In this document: positions 8,634 to 16,698 of the stretch, one piece after another
Numbering within the stretch: the first letter of the stretch is position 1
Layout: every line of letters begins with the position of its first letter
Assembly (NCBI RefSeq): GCF_026072635.1
Contig: NZ_AP023081.1
Span: forward strand, 1,148,501-1,212,500
Source: Pseudomonas solani
GTDB taxonomy: Bacteria; Pseudomonadota; Gammaproteobacteria; Pseudomonadales; Pseudomonadaceae
Direction of reading: 5' to 3'
DNA: 64,000 bases
Notes under the pieces: model-generated
The model's database searches: none
The model's input: only the letters and a program-made list of their open reading frames with translations
Told to the model about the DNA's origin: nothing
Translations under genes and position numbers: made by a program

Positions 8634-10316
8634 TCAGAGAGCGGAGAGGAAGGTGCTGCCCGTGGCCTGCCACTGGGCGATATCGACGCGGATGCGTTTC
8701 TTGTCCAGCTTGCCGACGCTGGTCTTGGGAATTTCAGTAACAACGGCGATCTGGCTGGGAATAGCCCACTTATTGATGTGACCTTGCTCTACGAAAGGCT
8801 TGAGGTGCTCCTTCAGCGTCTTGGCATCCAGGGCCTGGCCGTCACGCAGCACCAGCAGGGCGAAAGGCCGCTCCCCCCACTGCGGATCGGGTACCCCGAC
8901 CACCGCCACTTCGCGCACTGCCGGGTGGCGGCTGACCAGGTCTTCCAGCTCCAGGGAGGAGATCCATTCGCCGCCGGTCTTGATCACGTCCTTGATGCGG
9001 TCGCGGATATCGATGAAGCCCATGCCGTCGATGGTGGCGACGTCGCCGGTGTGCAGCCAGCCCCCCTCCCACAGCTCCTGGCTCTTCTCCGGTTCGCGGA
9101 AGTAACCCTGGGTCAGCCAGGGCGAACGCAGCACCAGCTCGCCCTGGGACTCGCCATCCGCCGGCAGGAACTTGCCCTCGGCGTCGATGATCGCCGCGTC
9201 CACCAGGGGCACTGGTACACCGGCCTTGATGCGGTAGGTGGTGCGCTCGTCTTCGCTGCCGGCCAGCAGCTCGTCGTTCATGTGCGCGCAGGAAATCATC
9301 GGGCAGGTCTCGGACATGCCGTAGGCCGCCGTCAGATGGATGCCACGTGCCTTGGCGGCGTCGTACAGCGAGCGATTCAGCGAACTGCCGCCGATGATCA
9401 GCTTCCAGCCGTTGAAATCCACGCCCTGGGCGGCCTTGGCGTTCATCACCATCTGCAGGATGGTCGGCACGCAATGGGAGAAGGTGACCTTCTCGCGACG
9501 CCACAGCTCCACCAGCAGTTCCGGATCGTAACGCCCGGGGTAGACCTGCTTGACCCCCAACATGGTGGCCACGTAGGGCACGCCCCAGGCATGCACGTGG
9601 AACATCGGGGTGATGGGCATGTACACGTCGTCGTTGGCCATCAGGCTGGGGCTGTGCACCGAGCCCATCATGCTGGCCATGGCCATGGTGTGCAGCACCA
9701 GTTGGCGGTGGGTGAAGTACACACCCTTGGGGTTGCCGGTGGTGCCGGTCGTATAGAAGGTGGTGGCGAGGGAGTTCTCGTCGAAGTCGGGGAAGTCGTA
9801 GCGGGTGGAGGCGGCGGCCATCAGGGTTTCGTATTCGCCGACGAGGCTCGGCAGGTCGGCGCTCTTGTCGGCGGCGTCGGTCAGCAGGAGGGTTTTCTCG
9901 ACCGTGGTCAGCTGGCCCTCGATGGCCTTGTAGATCGGCACGAACTCGCTGTTGACCAGCACGAAGCGGTCCTCGGCGTGGTTCATGGTGTAGAGGATCT
10001 GGTCCGGGGACAGGCGGATGTTGATGGTGTGCAGCACCGCGCCGATCATCGGGATGGCGAACATGCATTCCAGGTAACGGTGGCTGTCCCAGTCCATCAC
10101 CGCCACGGTGTCACCCGCCTTTACGCCGGCATCGGTCAGCAGGTTGGCCAGGCGCGCGACGCGCTCGTTGAAGGTGGCGTAGTTGTAGCGGACCAGATCG
10201 CGGTAGACGATTTCCCGGGTCTTCTCGTAGCGGCTGCCGGAGAGCAGCAGGCCTTTGATCAGCAAGGGGTACTGGTAGGCGTTGTCGGCCGGTTTGATGA
10301 TTCGGGTCTGCACCAT
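8634..10316 (-). CDS. Fatty acid--CoA ligase (AMP-binding family)
   Basis: A 560-residue acyl-adenylate synthetase. The AMP/ATP-binding signature TTFYTTGTTGNPKGVYFTHR lies near residue 185. The adenine-binding AAYGMSETCP and the C-terminal hinge with GGEWISSLELED are visible, as is the conserved catalytic Lys near the end (KTSVGKLDKK). It activates a carboxylic acid to its CoA thioester using ATP. The closest class is medium/long-chain fatty acyl-CoA ligases, but chain length cannot be read from sequence. It is upstream of DUF1302/DUF1329 on the same strand and divergent from a thiolase, which suggests uptake, activation and beta-oxidation of a fatty substrate. I recall the PAO1 equivalent as PA3924. 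It is cytoplasmic or peripheral membrane. Confidence 0.92.
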   Translation of the reverse strand: MVQTRIIKPADNAYQYPLLIKGLLLSGSRYEKTREIVYRDLVRYNYATFNERVARLANLLTDAGVKAGDTVAVMDWDSHRYLECMFAIPMIGAVLHTINIRLSPDQILYTMNHAEDRFVLVNSEFVPIYKAIEGQLTTVEKTLLLTDAADKSADLPSLVGEYETLMAAASTRYDFPDFDENSLATTFYTTGTTGNPKGVYFTHRQLVLHTMAMASMMGSVHSPSLMANDDVYMPITPMFHVHAWGVPYVATMLGVKQVYPGRYDPELLVELWRREKVTFSHCVPTILQMVMNAKAAQGVDFNGWKLIIGGSSLNRSLYDAAKARGIHLTAAYGMSETCPMISCAHMNDELLAGSEDERTTYRIKAGVPVPLVDAAIIDAEGKFLPADGESQGELVLRSPWLTQGYFREPEKSQELWEGGWLHTGDVATIDGMGFIDIRDRIKDVIKTGGEWISSLELEDLVSRHPAVREVAVVGVPDPQWGERPFALLVLRDGQALDAKTLKEHLKPFVEQGHINKWAIPSQIAVVTEIPKTSVGKLDKKRIRVDIAQWQATGSTFLSAL

Positions 10317-10497
10317 GGAAATGCACCTGCGCGCGAGGGATGTAGTTATTGATTTCTCCGCACTCTAGGGCCCTGCGTCCAGGCATAAATCAGTCAAAAG
10401 AATGATTTGCACGTGACCCTTTAGCCACTTTCGGTCACGAGATAGAATCCGCCCCATCGGCCAGTCTCGGCCCATCACCCGAAGAGGTAGGAACAAG

Positions 10498-11673
10498 ATG
10501 TCTGAGATCGTAATCGTCAGCGGCGCCCGCACCCCGATGGGCGGTTTCCAGGGCAGCCTTTCCGGCGTTTCCGCCGTGGACCTGGGCGCGGCGGCGATCC
10601 GCGAAGCGGTGGCCCGTGCCGGCATCGACGCCGCCGACGTGCAGGAAGTGATCATGGGCTGCGTACTGCCCGCCGGTCTCAAGCAGGGCCCGGCCCGCCA
10701 GGCCTCGCTGAACGCCGGCCTGCCCGCCGCCACCGGCTGCACCACCATCAACAAGCTGTGCGGCTCCGGCATGAAGGCGGTGATGCTGGCCCACGACCTG
10801 CTCAAGGCCGGCAGCAACAGCGTGATGGTCGCCGGCGGCATGGAGAGCATGTCCAACGCCCCCTACGTGCTGGAGAAGGCCCGCACCGGCCTGCGCATGG
10901 GCCACGGCGAGATCAAGGACCACATGTTCCTCGACGGCCTGGAAGATGCCCGCACCGGCCGCCTGATGGGCTCCTTCGCCCAGGAGACCGCCGACACCTA
11001 CAAGGTCACCCGCGAGGAGATGGACGCCTACGCCATCGAGTCCCTCAAGCGTGCCCAGGCCGCCATCGCCGAGGGCGCCCTCGCCGCCGAGATCGTCCCG
11101 GTCACCGTCACCACCCGCAAGGGTGAGACCCTGGTGAAGGACGACGAGCAGCCGCTGACCGCCAACCTCGACAAGATCCCCGGCCTGCGCCCGGCCTTCC
11201 GCAAGGACGGCACCATCACCGCCGCCAACGCCAGCTCCATCTCCGACGGCGCCAGCGCCCTGGTGCTGATGACCGCCGAGGAAGCCCAGCGCCGCGGCCT
11301 CAAGCCCCTGGCCAAGATCGTCGCCCACGCCACCCAGAGCCAGGACCCGAGCGAATTCACCCTCGCCCCCATCGGCGCCATGACCAACCTGTTCAAGAAG
11401 ACTGGCTGGAACAAGGACGATGTGGACCTGTTCGAAATCAACGAAGCCTTCGCCATGGTCACCATGCTCGCCATGCGTGAACACGGCCTGGACCACGCCA
11501 AGGTCAACGTCTACGGCGGCGCCTGCGCCCAGGGCCACCCGGTCGGTTCCACCGGCTCGCGCATCATCCTCACCCTGATCAACGCCCTGCGTAACAAGGG
11601 TGGCAAGCGCGGTGTCGCCTCGCTGTGCATCGGCGGCGGCGAAGCCACGGCCGTGGCGGTCGAGCTGCTGTAA
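10498..11673 (+). CDS. Thiolase (acetyl-CoA C-acyltransferase)
   Basis: A 391-residue thiolase. The acyl-accepting Cys is C88 in NKLCGSGMKA. The NEAFA motif and the second active-site region CAQGHPVGSTGSR near the C-terminus carry the catalytic His and Cys. It either cleaves 3-ketoacyl-CoA in beta-oxidation or condenses two acetyl-CoA. The sequence is of the acetyl-CoA acetyltransferase type, and the direction is not determinable. Next to an acyl-CoA ligase and a DUF1302/DUF1329 pair, a degradative role is most likely (inference). The AGAGGTAGGAACA ribosome site supports the ATG at 10498. It is divergent from the ligase, and the 10317-10497 gap should contain both promoters. A strong terminator follows. 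Confidence 0.93.
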   Translation: MSEIVIVSGARTPMGGFQGSLSGVSAVDLGAAAIREAVARAGIDAADVQEVIMGCVLPAGLKQGPARQASLNAGLPAATGCTTINKLCGSGMKAVMLAHDLLKAGSNSVMVAGGMESMSNAPYVLEKARTGLRMGHGEIKDHMFLDGLEDARTGRLMGSFAQETADTYKVTREEMDAYAIESLKRAQAAIAEGALAAEIVPVTVTTRKGETLVKDDEQPLTANLDKIPGLRPAFRKDGTITAANASSISDGASALVLMTAEEAQRRGLKPLAKIVAHATQSQDPSEFTLAPIGAMTNLFKKTGWNKDDVDLFEINEAFAMVTMLAMREHGLDHAKVNVYGGACAQGHPVGSTGSRIILTLINALRNKGGKRGVASLCIGGGEATAVAVELL

Positions 11674-11696
11674 AGCGCCTCCTCGGGAAACGCAAA

Positions 11697-11731
11697 GGGG
11701 CTCCCGGACCACGGTCCGGGAGCCCCTTTTT
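11697..11731 (+). terminator. Strong terminator between thiolase and MFS genes
   Basis: A perfect 14-bp stem (GGGGCTCCCGGACC paired with GGTCCGGGAGCCCC) has a 2-base spacer at 11711-11712 and a T5 tract on the plus strand. It lies between convergent genes. An A-rich left flank (CAAA) could give weak function on the other strand. Confidence 0.92.
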
Positions 11732-11755
11732 CATTCAGTCTTCATGCCGGCACGC

Positions 11756-12940
11756 TCAGACGGGCACCGCCTTCGGCGCATGGGCCGGCGTCTTCGGGAA
11801 CACCAGCGCCGCGACGAAGGTCGCCACGCCGAAGCCCGCCAGCACGAGGTACAGCCCCACCAACCCCTGGCGCGGCTCGATGAAGGCGATCATCGGGATG
11901 GCCGCTGCACTGGCGCCGAAGGACACGAAGTAGCGCAGGGCAAAGACCCGCGCCTGCCATTGCGGCGCGACGAAGTTGGCCACCATCGCGTCATTCACCG
12001 TCACCTGGCCGAACACCGCGAACATGAAGGCGGCGCCCAGGGCGATCACCATCCAGCCATCGCCGTAGGCCATCGCCACCAGCAACGGGCCCTGGCACAG
12101 GGTCATCACCACGAAGGGCAGTTTCAGGCTGCAACGGTCCAGCACCCGCCCCATCAGCAGCTGCGCCACGGCGCCGAAGGCATAGGCGATGCTGACCACG
12201 ATGCCCAGGCTCTCGGGCGACGAGAACAGCTCCACCAGGCGCTCCTGGAACAGCTTCGGGTAGGTCATGGTCGAGGCGTTGAAGATTACCCCGCCGGTGG
12301 CGGTCACCAGCGCCAGCACGCCGAACACCAGGCGCATCGACACCTGCCCCGTACCGGCACCGCGCTTCGCCCCGGCGGCCGCGACGGGGGCTGCCTCATC
12401 CCGCACGCAGAAGGCGAACCAGACGCCGATGGCCACGGACAGCGCCCCGGGCAGGATGAAGGCCGCGCGCCAGCCGAAATGGGCGGTGAGAAAGCCCGTC
12501 AGCAGCGCGGAGAAGGCCACGCCCAGGTTGCCCCACATGCCATTGATGCCGATCTCGCGGCCACGGTTCTCCGCATGGGCCACCAGCATCGCCGTACCCA
12601 CCGGGTGATAGATGGCGGCGAAGACCCCCACCAGTGTCAGCCCCAGCACCAGCATCGGCGTGCTGTTGCTCAGCCCGGTGAAGATGGCGGCGGCGCCAAT
12701 GCCGATGAAGAACGCCAGCATCATCTGCCGGCGGCTCCACTTGTCTCCCAGCCAGCCGGCCGGTAGCGAGCAGGCACCGAAGGCGATGAAGCCGCCCAGG
12801 GACAAGCCAATCAGTTCGGCATAGGACAGCCCGAAGGTGGCGGTCATGCCCAGCACGGCGGCAGGGAAGATGAGCATGAACATGTGATCGATGATGTGGG
12901 CGGCGTTGATGAAACGGATGACGGTACGCGGTCGGTTCAT
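11756..12940 (-). CDS. MFS transporter
   Basis: A 394-residue membrane protein with about twelve hydrophobic helices. The major-facilitator loop 2-3 signature GWLGDKWSRRQ lies around residue 63-73, and there is a charged central loop (about 185-205). The second half repeats the fold (GRVLDRCSLK loop). Substrate and direction are not evident. It sits between the thiolase, which is convergent, and an AraC-type regulator, which is divergent. The regulator probably controls it (inference). I recall PA3926/PA3927 as the same transporter-regulator pair. The ATG at 12940 opens on NRPRTVIRFINAAHIIDH and then the first helix, typical of this subfamily. Confidence 0.88.
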   Translation of the reverse strand: MNRPRTVIRFINAAHIIDHMFMLIFPAAVLGMTATFGLSYAELIGLSLGGFIAFGACSLPAGWLGDKWSRRQMMLAFFIGIGAAAIFTGLSNSTPMLVLGLTLVGVFAAIYHPVGTAMLVAHAENRGREIGINGMWGNLGVAFSALLTGFLTAHFGWRAAFILPGALSVAIGVWFAFCVRDEAAPVAAAGAKRGAGTGQVSMRLVFGVLALVTATGGVIFNASTMTYPKLFQERLVELFSSPESLGIVVSIAYAFGAVAQLLMGRVLDRCSLKLPFVVMTLCQGPLLVAMAYGDGWMVIALGAAFMFAVFGQVTVNDAMVANFVAPQWQARVFALRYFVSFGASAAAIPMIAFIEPRQGLVGLYLVLAGFGVATFVAALVFPKTPAHAPKAVPV

Positions 12941-13029
12941 GGCAGTTTCGCTGCTGTTTGGTTGTTGTGGACCGCCATGCTAGGTTGGCCGACCGACAGC
13001 TTTCTGCCAAAAAGATCATCGGATCAGCC

Positions 13030-13812
13030 ATGTTCATCGACCACCTACCGCTGGGCCGGATCGGCGCCGTTGCCCTGGACTATCCCGACAACGCCCACGT
13101 CGACCTGCACCTGCACAACCAGGCGCAGTTCCTCTATGCCGCCCAGGGGCTGATGCGCCTGGTTACCGAAGCCGGCGCCTGGGTCATTCCGCCGACCCGC
13201 GCGGTGTGGATCCCACCGGGCATCGAGCACCAGATATTCATGTCCGGGCAGGTGCAGATGCGCACCCTGTTCATCGCCGCCGAGGCCGCGCCGCCAGCGC
13301 TGGATACCTGCTGCGTGCTGGCGGTGCCGCCGCTGTTGCGCGAGCTGATCCTGCGTCTGGTGGAGCTGGAGGCACGCGACGCCGACGACGAGCACCGCAC
13401 CCTGGTGCAACGCCTGATCCTCCAAGAGATCGCCGCCCTGGAGCGCATGCCGCTGCACCTGCCGATGCCCCGCGACCGCCGCCTGCAGGCCATCTGCCTG
13501 GCCCTGCTGGAGACGCCGGACAGCAGCCGTACCCTCGACGACTGGAGCCTGCAGGTGGGCGCCAGCACCCGCACCCTGTCCCGCCTGTTCGCCCAGGAGC
13601 TGGGCATGAACTTCAACGACTGGCGCCAGCAGCTGCGCCTCACCGAGGCCCTGCCGCGCCTGCTGGCCGGGCACAGTGTGCAGAAGGTCGCCAGCGACCT
13701 GGGCTACGGCAGCGGCCGCGCCTTCAGCGCCATGTTCCGCCGCCTGCTGGGGGAAAATCCGAGGGAATACGTCGCCAGCCTGGGCTTGCTGGCGACGCTG
13801 GAGAAGGCGTGA
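13030..13812 (+). CDS. AraC family transcriptional regulator with cupin sensor domain
   Basis: A 260-residue regulator. The N-terminal half has the cupin pattern of AraC sensors (HVDLHLHNQAQFLYAAQG near residue 22-39, then WVIPPTRAVWIPPGIEHQI). The C-terminal half has the two helix-turn-helices of the AraC DNA-binding domain (LDDWSLQVGASTRTLSRLF and VQKVASDLGYGSGRAFSAMF). I place the start at the ATG at 13030 because MFIDHLPLGR is the family-like beginning. The open frame runs back to 12958, overlapping the promoter gap with the divergent MFS gene. It likely senses a small aromatic or similar ligand and controls the MFS gene. Its stop codon overlaps a dispersed palindromic repeat. Confidence 0.88.
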   Translation: MFIDHLPLGRIGAVALDYPDNAHVDLHLHNQAQFLYAAQGLMRLVTEAGAWVIPPTRAVWIPPGIEHQIFMSGQVQMRTLFIAAEAAPPALDTCCVLAVPPLLRELILRLVELEARDADDEHRTLVQRLILQEIAALERMPLHLPMPRDRRLQAICLALLETPDSSRTLDDWSLQVGASTRTLSRLFAQELGMNFNDWRQQLRLTEALPRLLAGHSVQKVASDLGYGSGRAFSAMFRRLLGENPREYVASLGLLATLEKA

Positions 13813-13842
13813 TGGGTTTCGCGGAGCTCTACCCATCCTACG
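13811..13842. repeat. Dispersed imperfect palindrome, family A copy 1
   Basis: A segment that starts GATGGGTTTCGC and ends CTACCCATCCTAC, folding on the GATGGGT/ACCCATC arms. Near-identical copies are at 29956-29986 (opposite orientation) and 51077-51108. It overlaps the stop codon of the AraC gene and lies at the apparent rearrangement junction. Confidence 0.75.
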
Positions 13843-13890
13843 TATACCTGTGCCCTGCGTTGCGGTGATGGTTTTGCAGAGTGCAGCCCC

Positions 13891-14520
13891 TCACTTCATC
13901 GAAGTGAACGCCAGCTTGACCCCCAGCCCCACCAGCACTGCACCCATCAGCCGGTCGAACCAGTGGCCCATGCGAGCGAAGCCGCTGCGCACCCGTTGCT
14001 GGCTGAACAGCAAAGCCACCAGGCAGAACCAGATCGCCGTGGCACAAGCCAGGTAGAGGCCGTAGCCGGCCTGGATGGTCAGCGGCGTGTGCGGGTTGAT
14101 GACCACGGTGAACAGCGAGAGGAAGAACAGCGTCGCCTTGGGGTTCAGGCCATTGGTGATGAAGCCGGTAACGAAGGCCCCGCGCGGGCTGCGCTCGGCG
14201 GCGGTGAGGTCGGCCTCGGTGGCGACCGGGTCCGCCGGCTTGGCGCGCAGTGCCTTGATACCGATGTACAGCAGGTAGGCCGCCGCCAGCCACTTCAGGG
14301 CGTTGAAGGCGACGATGGACTGGGAAACGATCAAGCCGATGCCCAGCAGCGAATAGGCCACGTGGACGAAAATGCCGGTGCCCACGCCTATGGCCGTCCA
14401 AGTGCCAGCGCGGCGACCGTGGGCAACGCTTTCGCGCACGACGATGGCGAAATCCGGGCCGGGGCTGGCCACGGCCAGCAGGTGGATCAAGGCAACGGTG
14501 AGGAATTCCGCCCAGTACAT
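13891..14520 (-). CDS. LysE family amino-acid/metabolite exporter
   Basis: A 209-residue protein with about six hydrophobic helices. The LysE/RhtB signature lies in the first 35 residues (HLLAVASPGPDFAIVVRESV). The GFITNGLNPKATLFFLSLF stretch in the middle is also diagnostic of the family. These proteins export amino acids or homoserine-lactone-like metabolites from the cytoplasm. The start at 14520 is supported by a CGGAGG ribosome site. The longer open frame to 14892 is a shadow of the opposite-strand gene. It is divergent from hprA, with about 80 bases between starts, so the two may share a control region. Substrate unknown. Confidence 0.88.
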   Translation of the reverse strand: MYWAEFLTVALIHLLAVASPGPDFAIVVRESVAHGRRAGTWTAIGVGTGIFVHVAYSLLGIGLIVSQSIVAFNALKWLAAAYLLYIGIKALRAKPADPVATEADLTAAERSPRGAFVTGFITNGLNPKATLFFLSLFTVVINPHTPLTIQAGYGLYLACATAIWFCLVALLFSQQRVRSGFARMGHWFDRLMGAVLVGLGVKLAFTSMK

Positions 14521-14599
14521 GGGACCTCCGAATAATGGGAAAGGCTCTGATAGGCTGGCAACCTTACGCCTACCTCTGCCTCGGAAAAAGGTACAGCTG

Positions 14600-15565
14600 A
14601 TGACCAACAGCCTCCGCGCGGTCTTCCTCGACCACGCCTCCCTCGATCTCGGCGATCTCGATCTCACGCCACTGCGCCAGCACTTCGCCGACCTGCAGCT
14701 GCACGACCAGACCGGCCACCGCGATGTCGTCGAGCGCCTGCACGGCGCCCAGGTCGCCATCAGCAACAAGGTGACCATCGATGCCGCCGCCATCGCCGAG
14801 CTGCCGGAGCTGAAGCTGGTCCTGGTCAGCGCCACCGGCACCAACAACATCGACCTCGCCGCCGCCCGCGCCCGTGGCATCACCGTGTGCAACTGCCAGG
14901 GCTACGGCACCCCGTCCGTGGCCCAGCACACCCTGATGCTGCTGCTCAACCTGGCCACCCGCTTCGTCGACTACCGCGAAGCCGTGCGCCACGACCACTG
15001 GCAGAAGGCGACCCAGTTCTGCCTGCTGGACTTCCCCATCGTCGAACTGGAGGGCAAGACCCTCGGCCTGCTCGGCCATGGCGAACTGGGCAGCGCCGTG
15101 GCGCGCCTGGCCGAAGCCTTCGGCATGCGCGTGCTGCTCGGTGCCCTGCCCGGCCGGCCGCCTCGCGAAGACCGCCTGCCCCTGGCTGCACTGCTGCCCC
15201 AGGTGGACGCCCTGACCCTGCACTGCCCGCTCAACGAGCACACCCGCAACCTGATCGACGCCGAGCAGTTGGCGCTGATGAAGCCCGGCGCCTTCCTGGT
15301 CAACACCGCGCGTGGCGGCCTGGTCAACGAACACGCCCTGGCCGACGCCCTGCGCAGCGGCCACCTGGGCGGTGCCGCCACCGACGTGCTGACCCAGGAG
15401 CCGCCGAAGGACGGCAACCCGCTGCTGGCCGTGGACATCCCGCGGCTGATCGTCACCCCGCACAACGCCTGGGGCAGCCGTGAGGCGCGGCAGCGCATCG
15501 TCGTGCAGATGGCGGAGAACCTGGATGCCTGGCTGAAGGGAACGCCTCGCCGCACGGTCAGCTAA
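14600..15565 (+). CDS. hprA: D-2-hydroxyacid dehydrogenase (glycerate dehydrogenase / hydroxypyruvate reductase type)
   Basis: A 321-residue NAD(P)-dependent dehydrogenase. The substrate domain carries KLVLVSATGTNNID and VCNCQGYGTPSVAQH. The nucleotide fold is at LGLLGHGELGSAVARLAEAF near residue 155-174. The catalytic trio is present: Arg in NTARGG, Glu in TQEPP and His in TPHNAWG. It interconverts hydroxypyruvate and D-glycerate or similar 2-keto acids. The assignment to hprA rests on family pattern plus its position next to rsmC and lysP, the order I recall around PA4626. The ATG at 14600 follows AAAGGTACAGCTG. The frame extends upstream to 14372, but that part overlaps lysE and is not coding-like. 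Confidence 0.85.
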   Translation: MTNSLRAVFLDHASLDLGDLDLTPLRQHFADLQLHDQTGHRDVVERLHGAQVAISNKVTIDAAAIAELPELKLVLVSATGTNNIDLAAARARGITVCNCQGYGTPSVAQHTLMLLLNLATRFVDYREAVRHDHWQKATQFCLLDFPIVELEGKTLGLLGHGELGSAVARLAEAFGMRVLLGALPGRPPREDRLPLAALLPQVDALTLHCPLNEHTRNLIDAEQLALMKPGAFLVNTARGGLVNEHALADALRSGHLGGAATDVLTQEPPKDGNPLLAVDIPRLIVTPHNAWGSREARQRIVVQMAENLDAWLKGTPRRTVS

Positions 15566-15578
15566 GGCCTAAAAGATT

Positions 15579-15604
15579 CTGATAAAATTCTCGGTTTTTA
15601 TCAG
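15579..15604 (+). other. AT-rich hairpin abutting the rsmC ribosome site
   Basis: CTGATAAAA (15579-15587) pairs perfectly with TTTTATCAG (15596-15604) across an 8-base loop. The AGGA of the rsmC ribosome site begins at 15603, so the stem touches it. It could be a leader structure affecting rsmC translation, or a weak terminator for hprA without a following T-run. Confidence 0.5.
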
Positions 15605-15614
15605 GATCTACCCA

Positions 15615-16610
15615 ATGGACCCGCGCAGCGAAGTACTGCTCCGACAGGCCGACCTGTTCCTTGGCCCGCTGCTTCTGGCGGGCCTTCCCGCCGACGACCT
15701 GCTGGGCGAACTGCCCCAGGCACGCGGCTGGACCTGGCACATCGGCGAGCAGAACGCCCTGGAAGCGCGCTTCCCCGGGCGCTGCGAATTCAGCGTCAAC
15801 GCGCCCGAAGCCCCCTTCGAAGCCGCCGTGCTGTTCCTGCCCAAATCCCGCGAGCTGACCGACTACCTGCTCACCGCCCTGGCCGCGCGCCTGCCCGGCA
15901 AGCCGCTGTACCTGGTGGGCGAGAAGCGAGCGGGCATCGAACGTGCCGCCCGCCAGTTGGAGCCCTTCGGCAAACCGCGCAAGCTCGACAGCGCCCGCCA
16001 CTGCCAGCTCTGGCAGGTGCAGGTGGACCAGGCGCCGGCGGTGCCGGACCTCGAAGCCCTGGCCCAGCGCTACAGCCTCGACCTGGCCGACGGCCCGCTG
16101 CAGGTAGTGAGCCTGCCCGGCGTGTTCAGCCACGGCCGCCTGGATCGCGGCAGCGCCCTGCTGCTGGACAACCTGGCCAAGCTGCCCACCGGCAAGGTGC
16201 TGGATTTCGGCTGCGGCGCCGGGGTGCTCGGTGCGGCGCTCAAGCGACGTTATCCACAGAGCCAGCTGGTGATGCTGGATGTCGACGCCTTCGCCATCGC
16301 CGCCAGCCGGCTGACCCTGGCCGCCAACGGGCTGGAGGCAGACGTGATCGCCGGTGACGGCATCCACGCCGCGCCCAAGCTGCTCTCGGCCATCGTCAGC
16401 AACCCACCCTTCCACCAGGGCGTGCACACCGACTACCAGGCCAGCGAAACGCTGCTGCGCGAGGCCGTGCGCCACCTGCTGGTGGGCGGCGAACTGCGCC
16501 TGGTGGCCAACAGCTTCCTCAAATACCAACCCCTGATCGAACAGGCGCTCGGCGGTTGCCGCACCCTGGCCGAAGGGGAGGGTTTCCGCATCTACAGCGC
16601 CCGCCGCTGA
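15615..16610 (+). CDS. rsmC: 16S rRNA m2G1207 methyltransferase RsmC
   Basis: A 331-residue two-domain methyltransferase. The N-terminal half is a degenerate copy of the fold. The C-terminal half has the SAM-binding loop KVLDFGCGAGVLGAALKRR near residue 195 and the catalytic NPPFHQGVHT near residue 262. It methylates the N2 of G1207 in 16S rRNA within the 30S subunit (family knowledge). Start at ATG 15615, eight bases after AGGATC. The gene lies 49 bases past hprA on the same strand and is followed by lysP. Length and motifs are normal. Confidence 0.93.
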   Translation: MDPRSEVLLRQADLFLGPLLLAGLPADDLLGELPQARGWTWHIGEQNALEARFPGRCEFSVNAPEAPFEAAVLFLPKSRELTDYLLTALAARLPGKPLYLVGEKRAGIERAARQLEPFGKPRKLDSARHCQLWQVQVDQAPAVPDLEALAQRYSLDLADGPLQVVSLPGVFSHGRLDRGSALLLDNLAKLPTGKVLDFGCGAGVLGAALKRRYPQSQLVMLDVDAFAIAASRLTLAANGLEADVIAGDGIHAAPKLLSAIVSNPPFHQGVHTDYQASETLLREAVRHLLVGGELRLVANSFLKYQPLIEQALGGCRTLAEGEGFRIYSARR

Positions 16611-16698
16611 AAGGCGGGCACCCGCGCACCATCCATACTCGAGCGGCACCCGATAGCCGCAACACGCCCGGCGAAGCACCGGGCACCTGGAGTTTTTC

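Noticed and set aside
8778..10352. A 524-codon plus-strand frame over the acyl-CoA ligase
   Set aside because: The ligase on the opposite strand has all its catalytic motifs. The plus-strand product is His/Gly/Val-rich and shows no homology pattern.
14372..14599. Upstream extension of hprA
   Set aside because: It would overlap the lysE coding region and start, and the hydroxyacid dehydrogenase family begins near the ATG at 14600.
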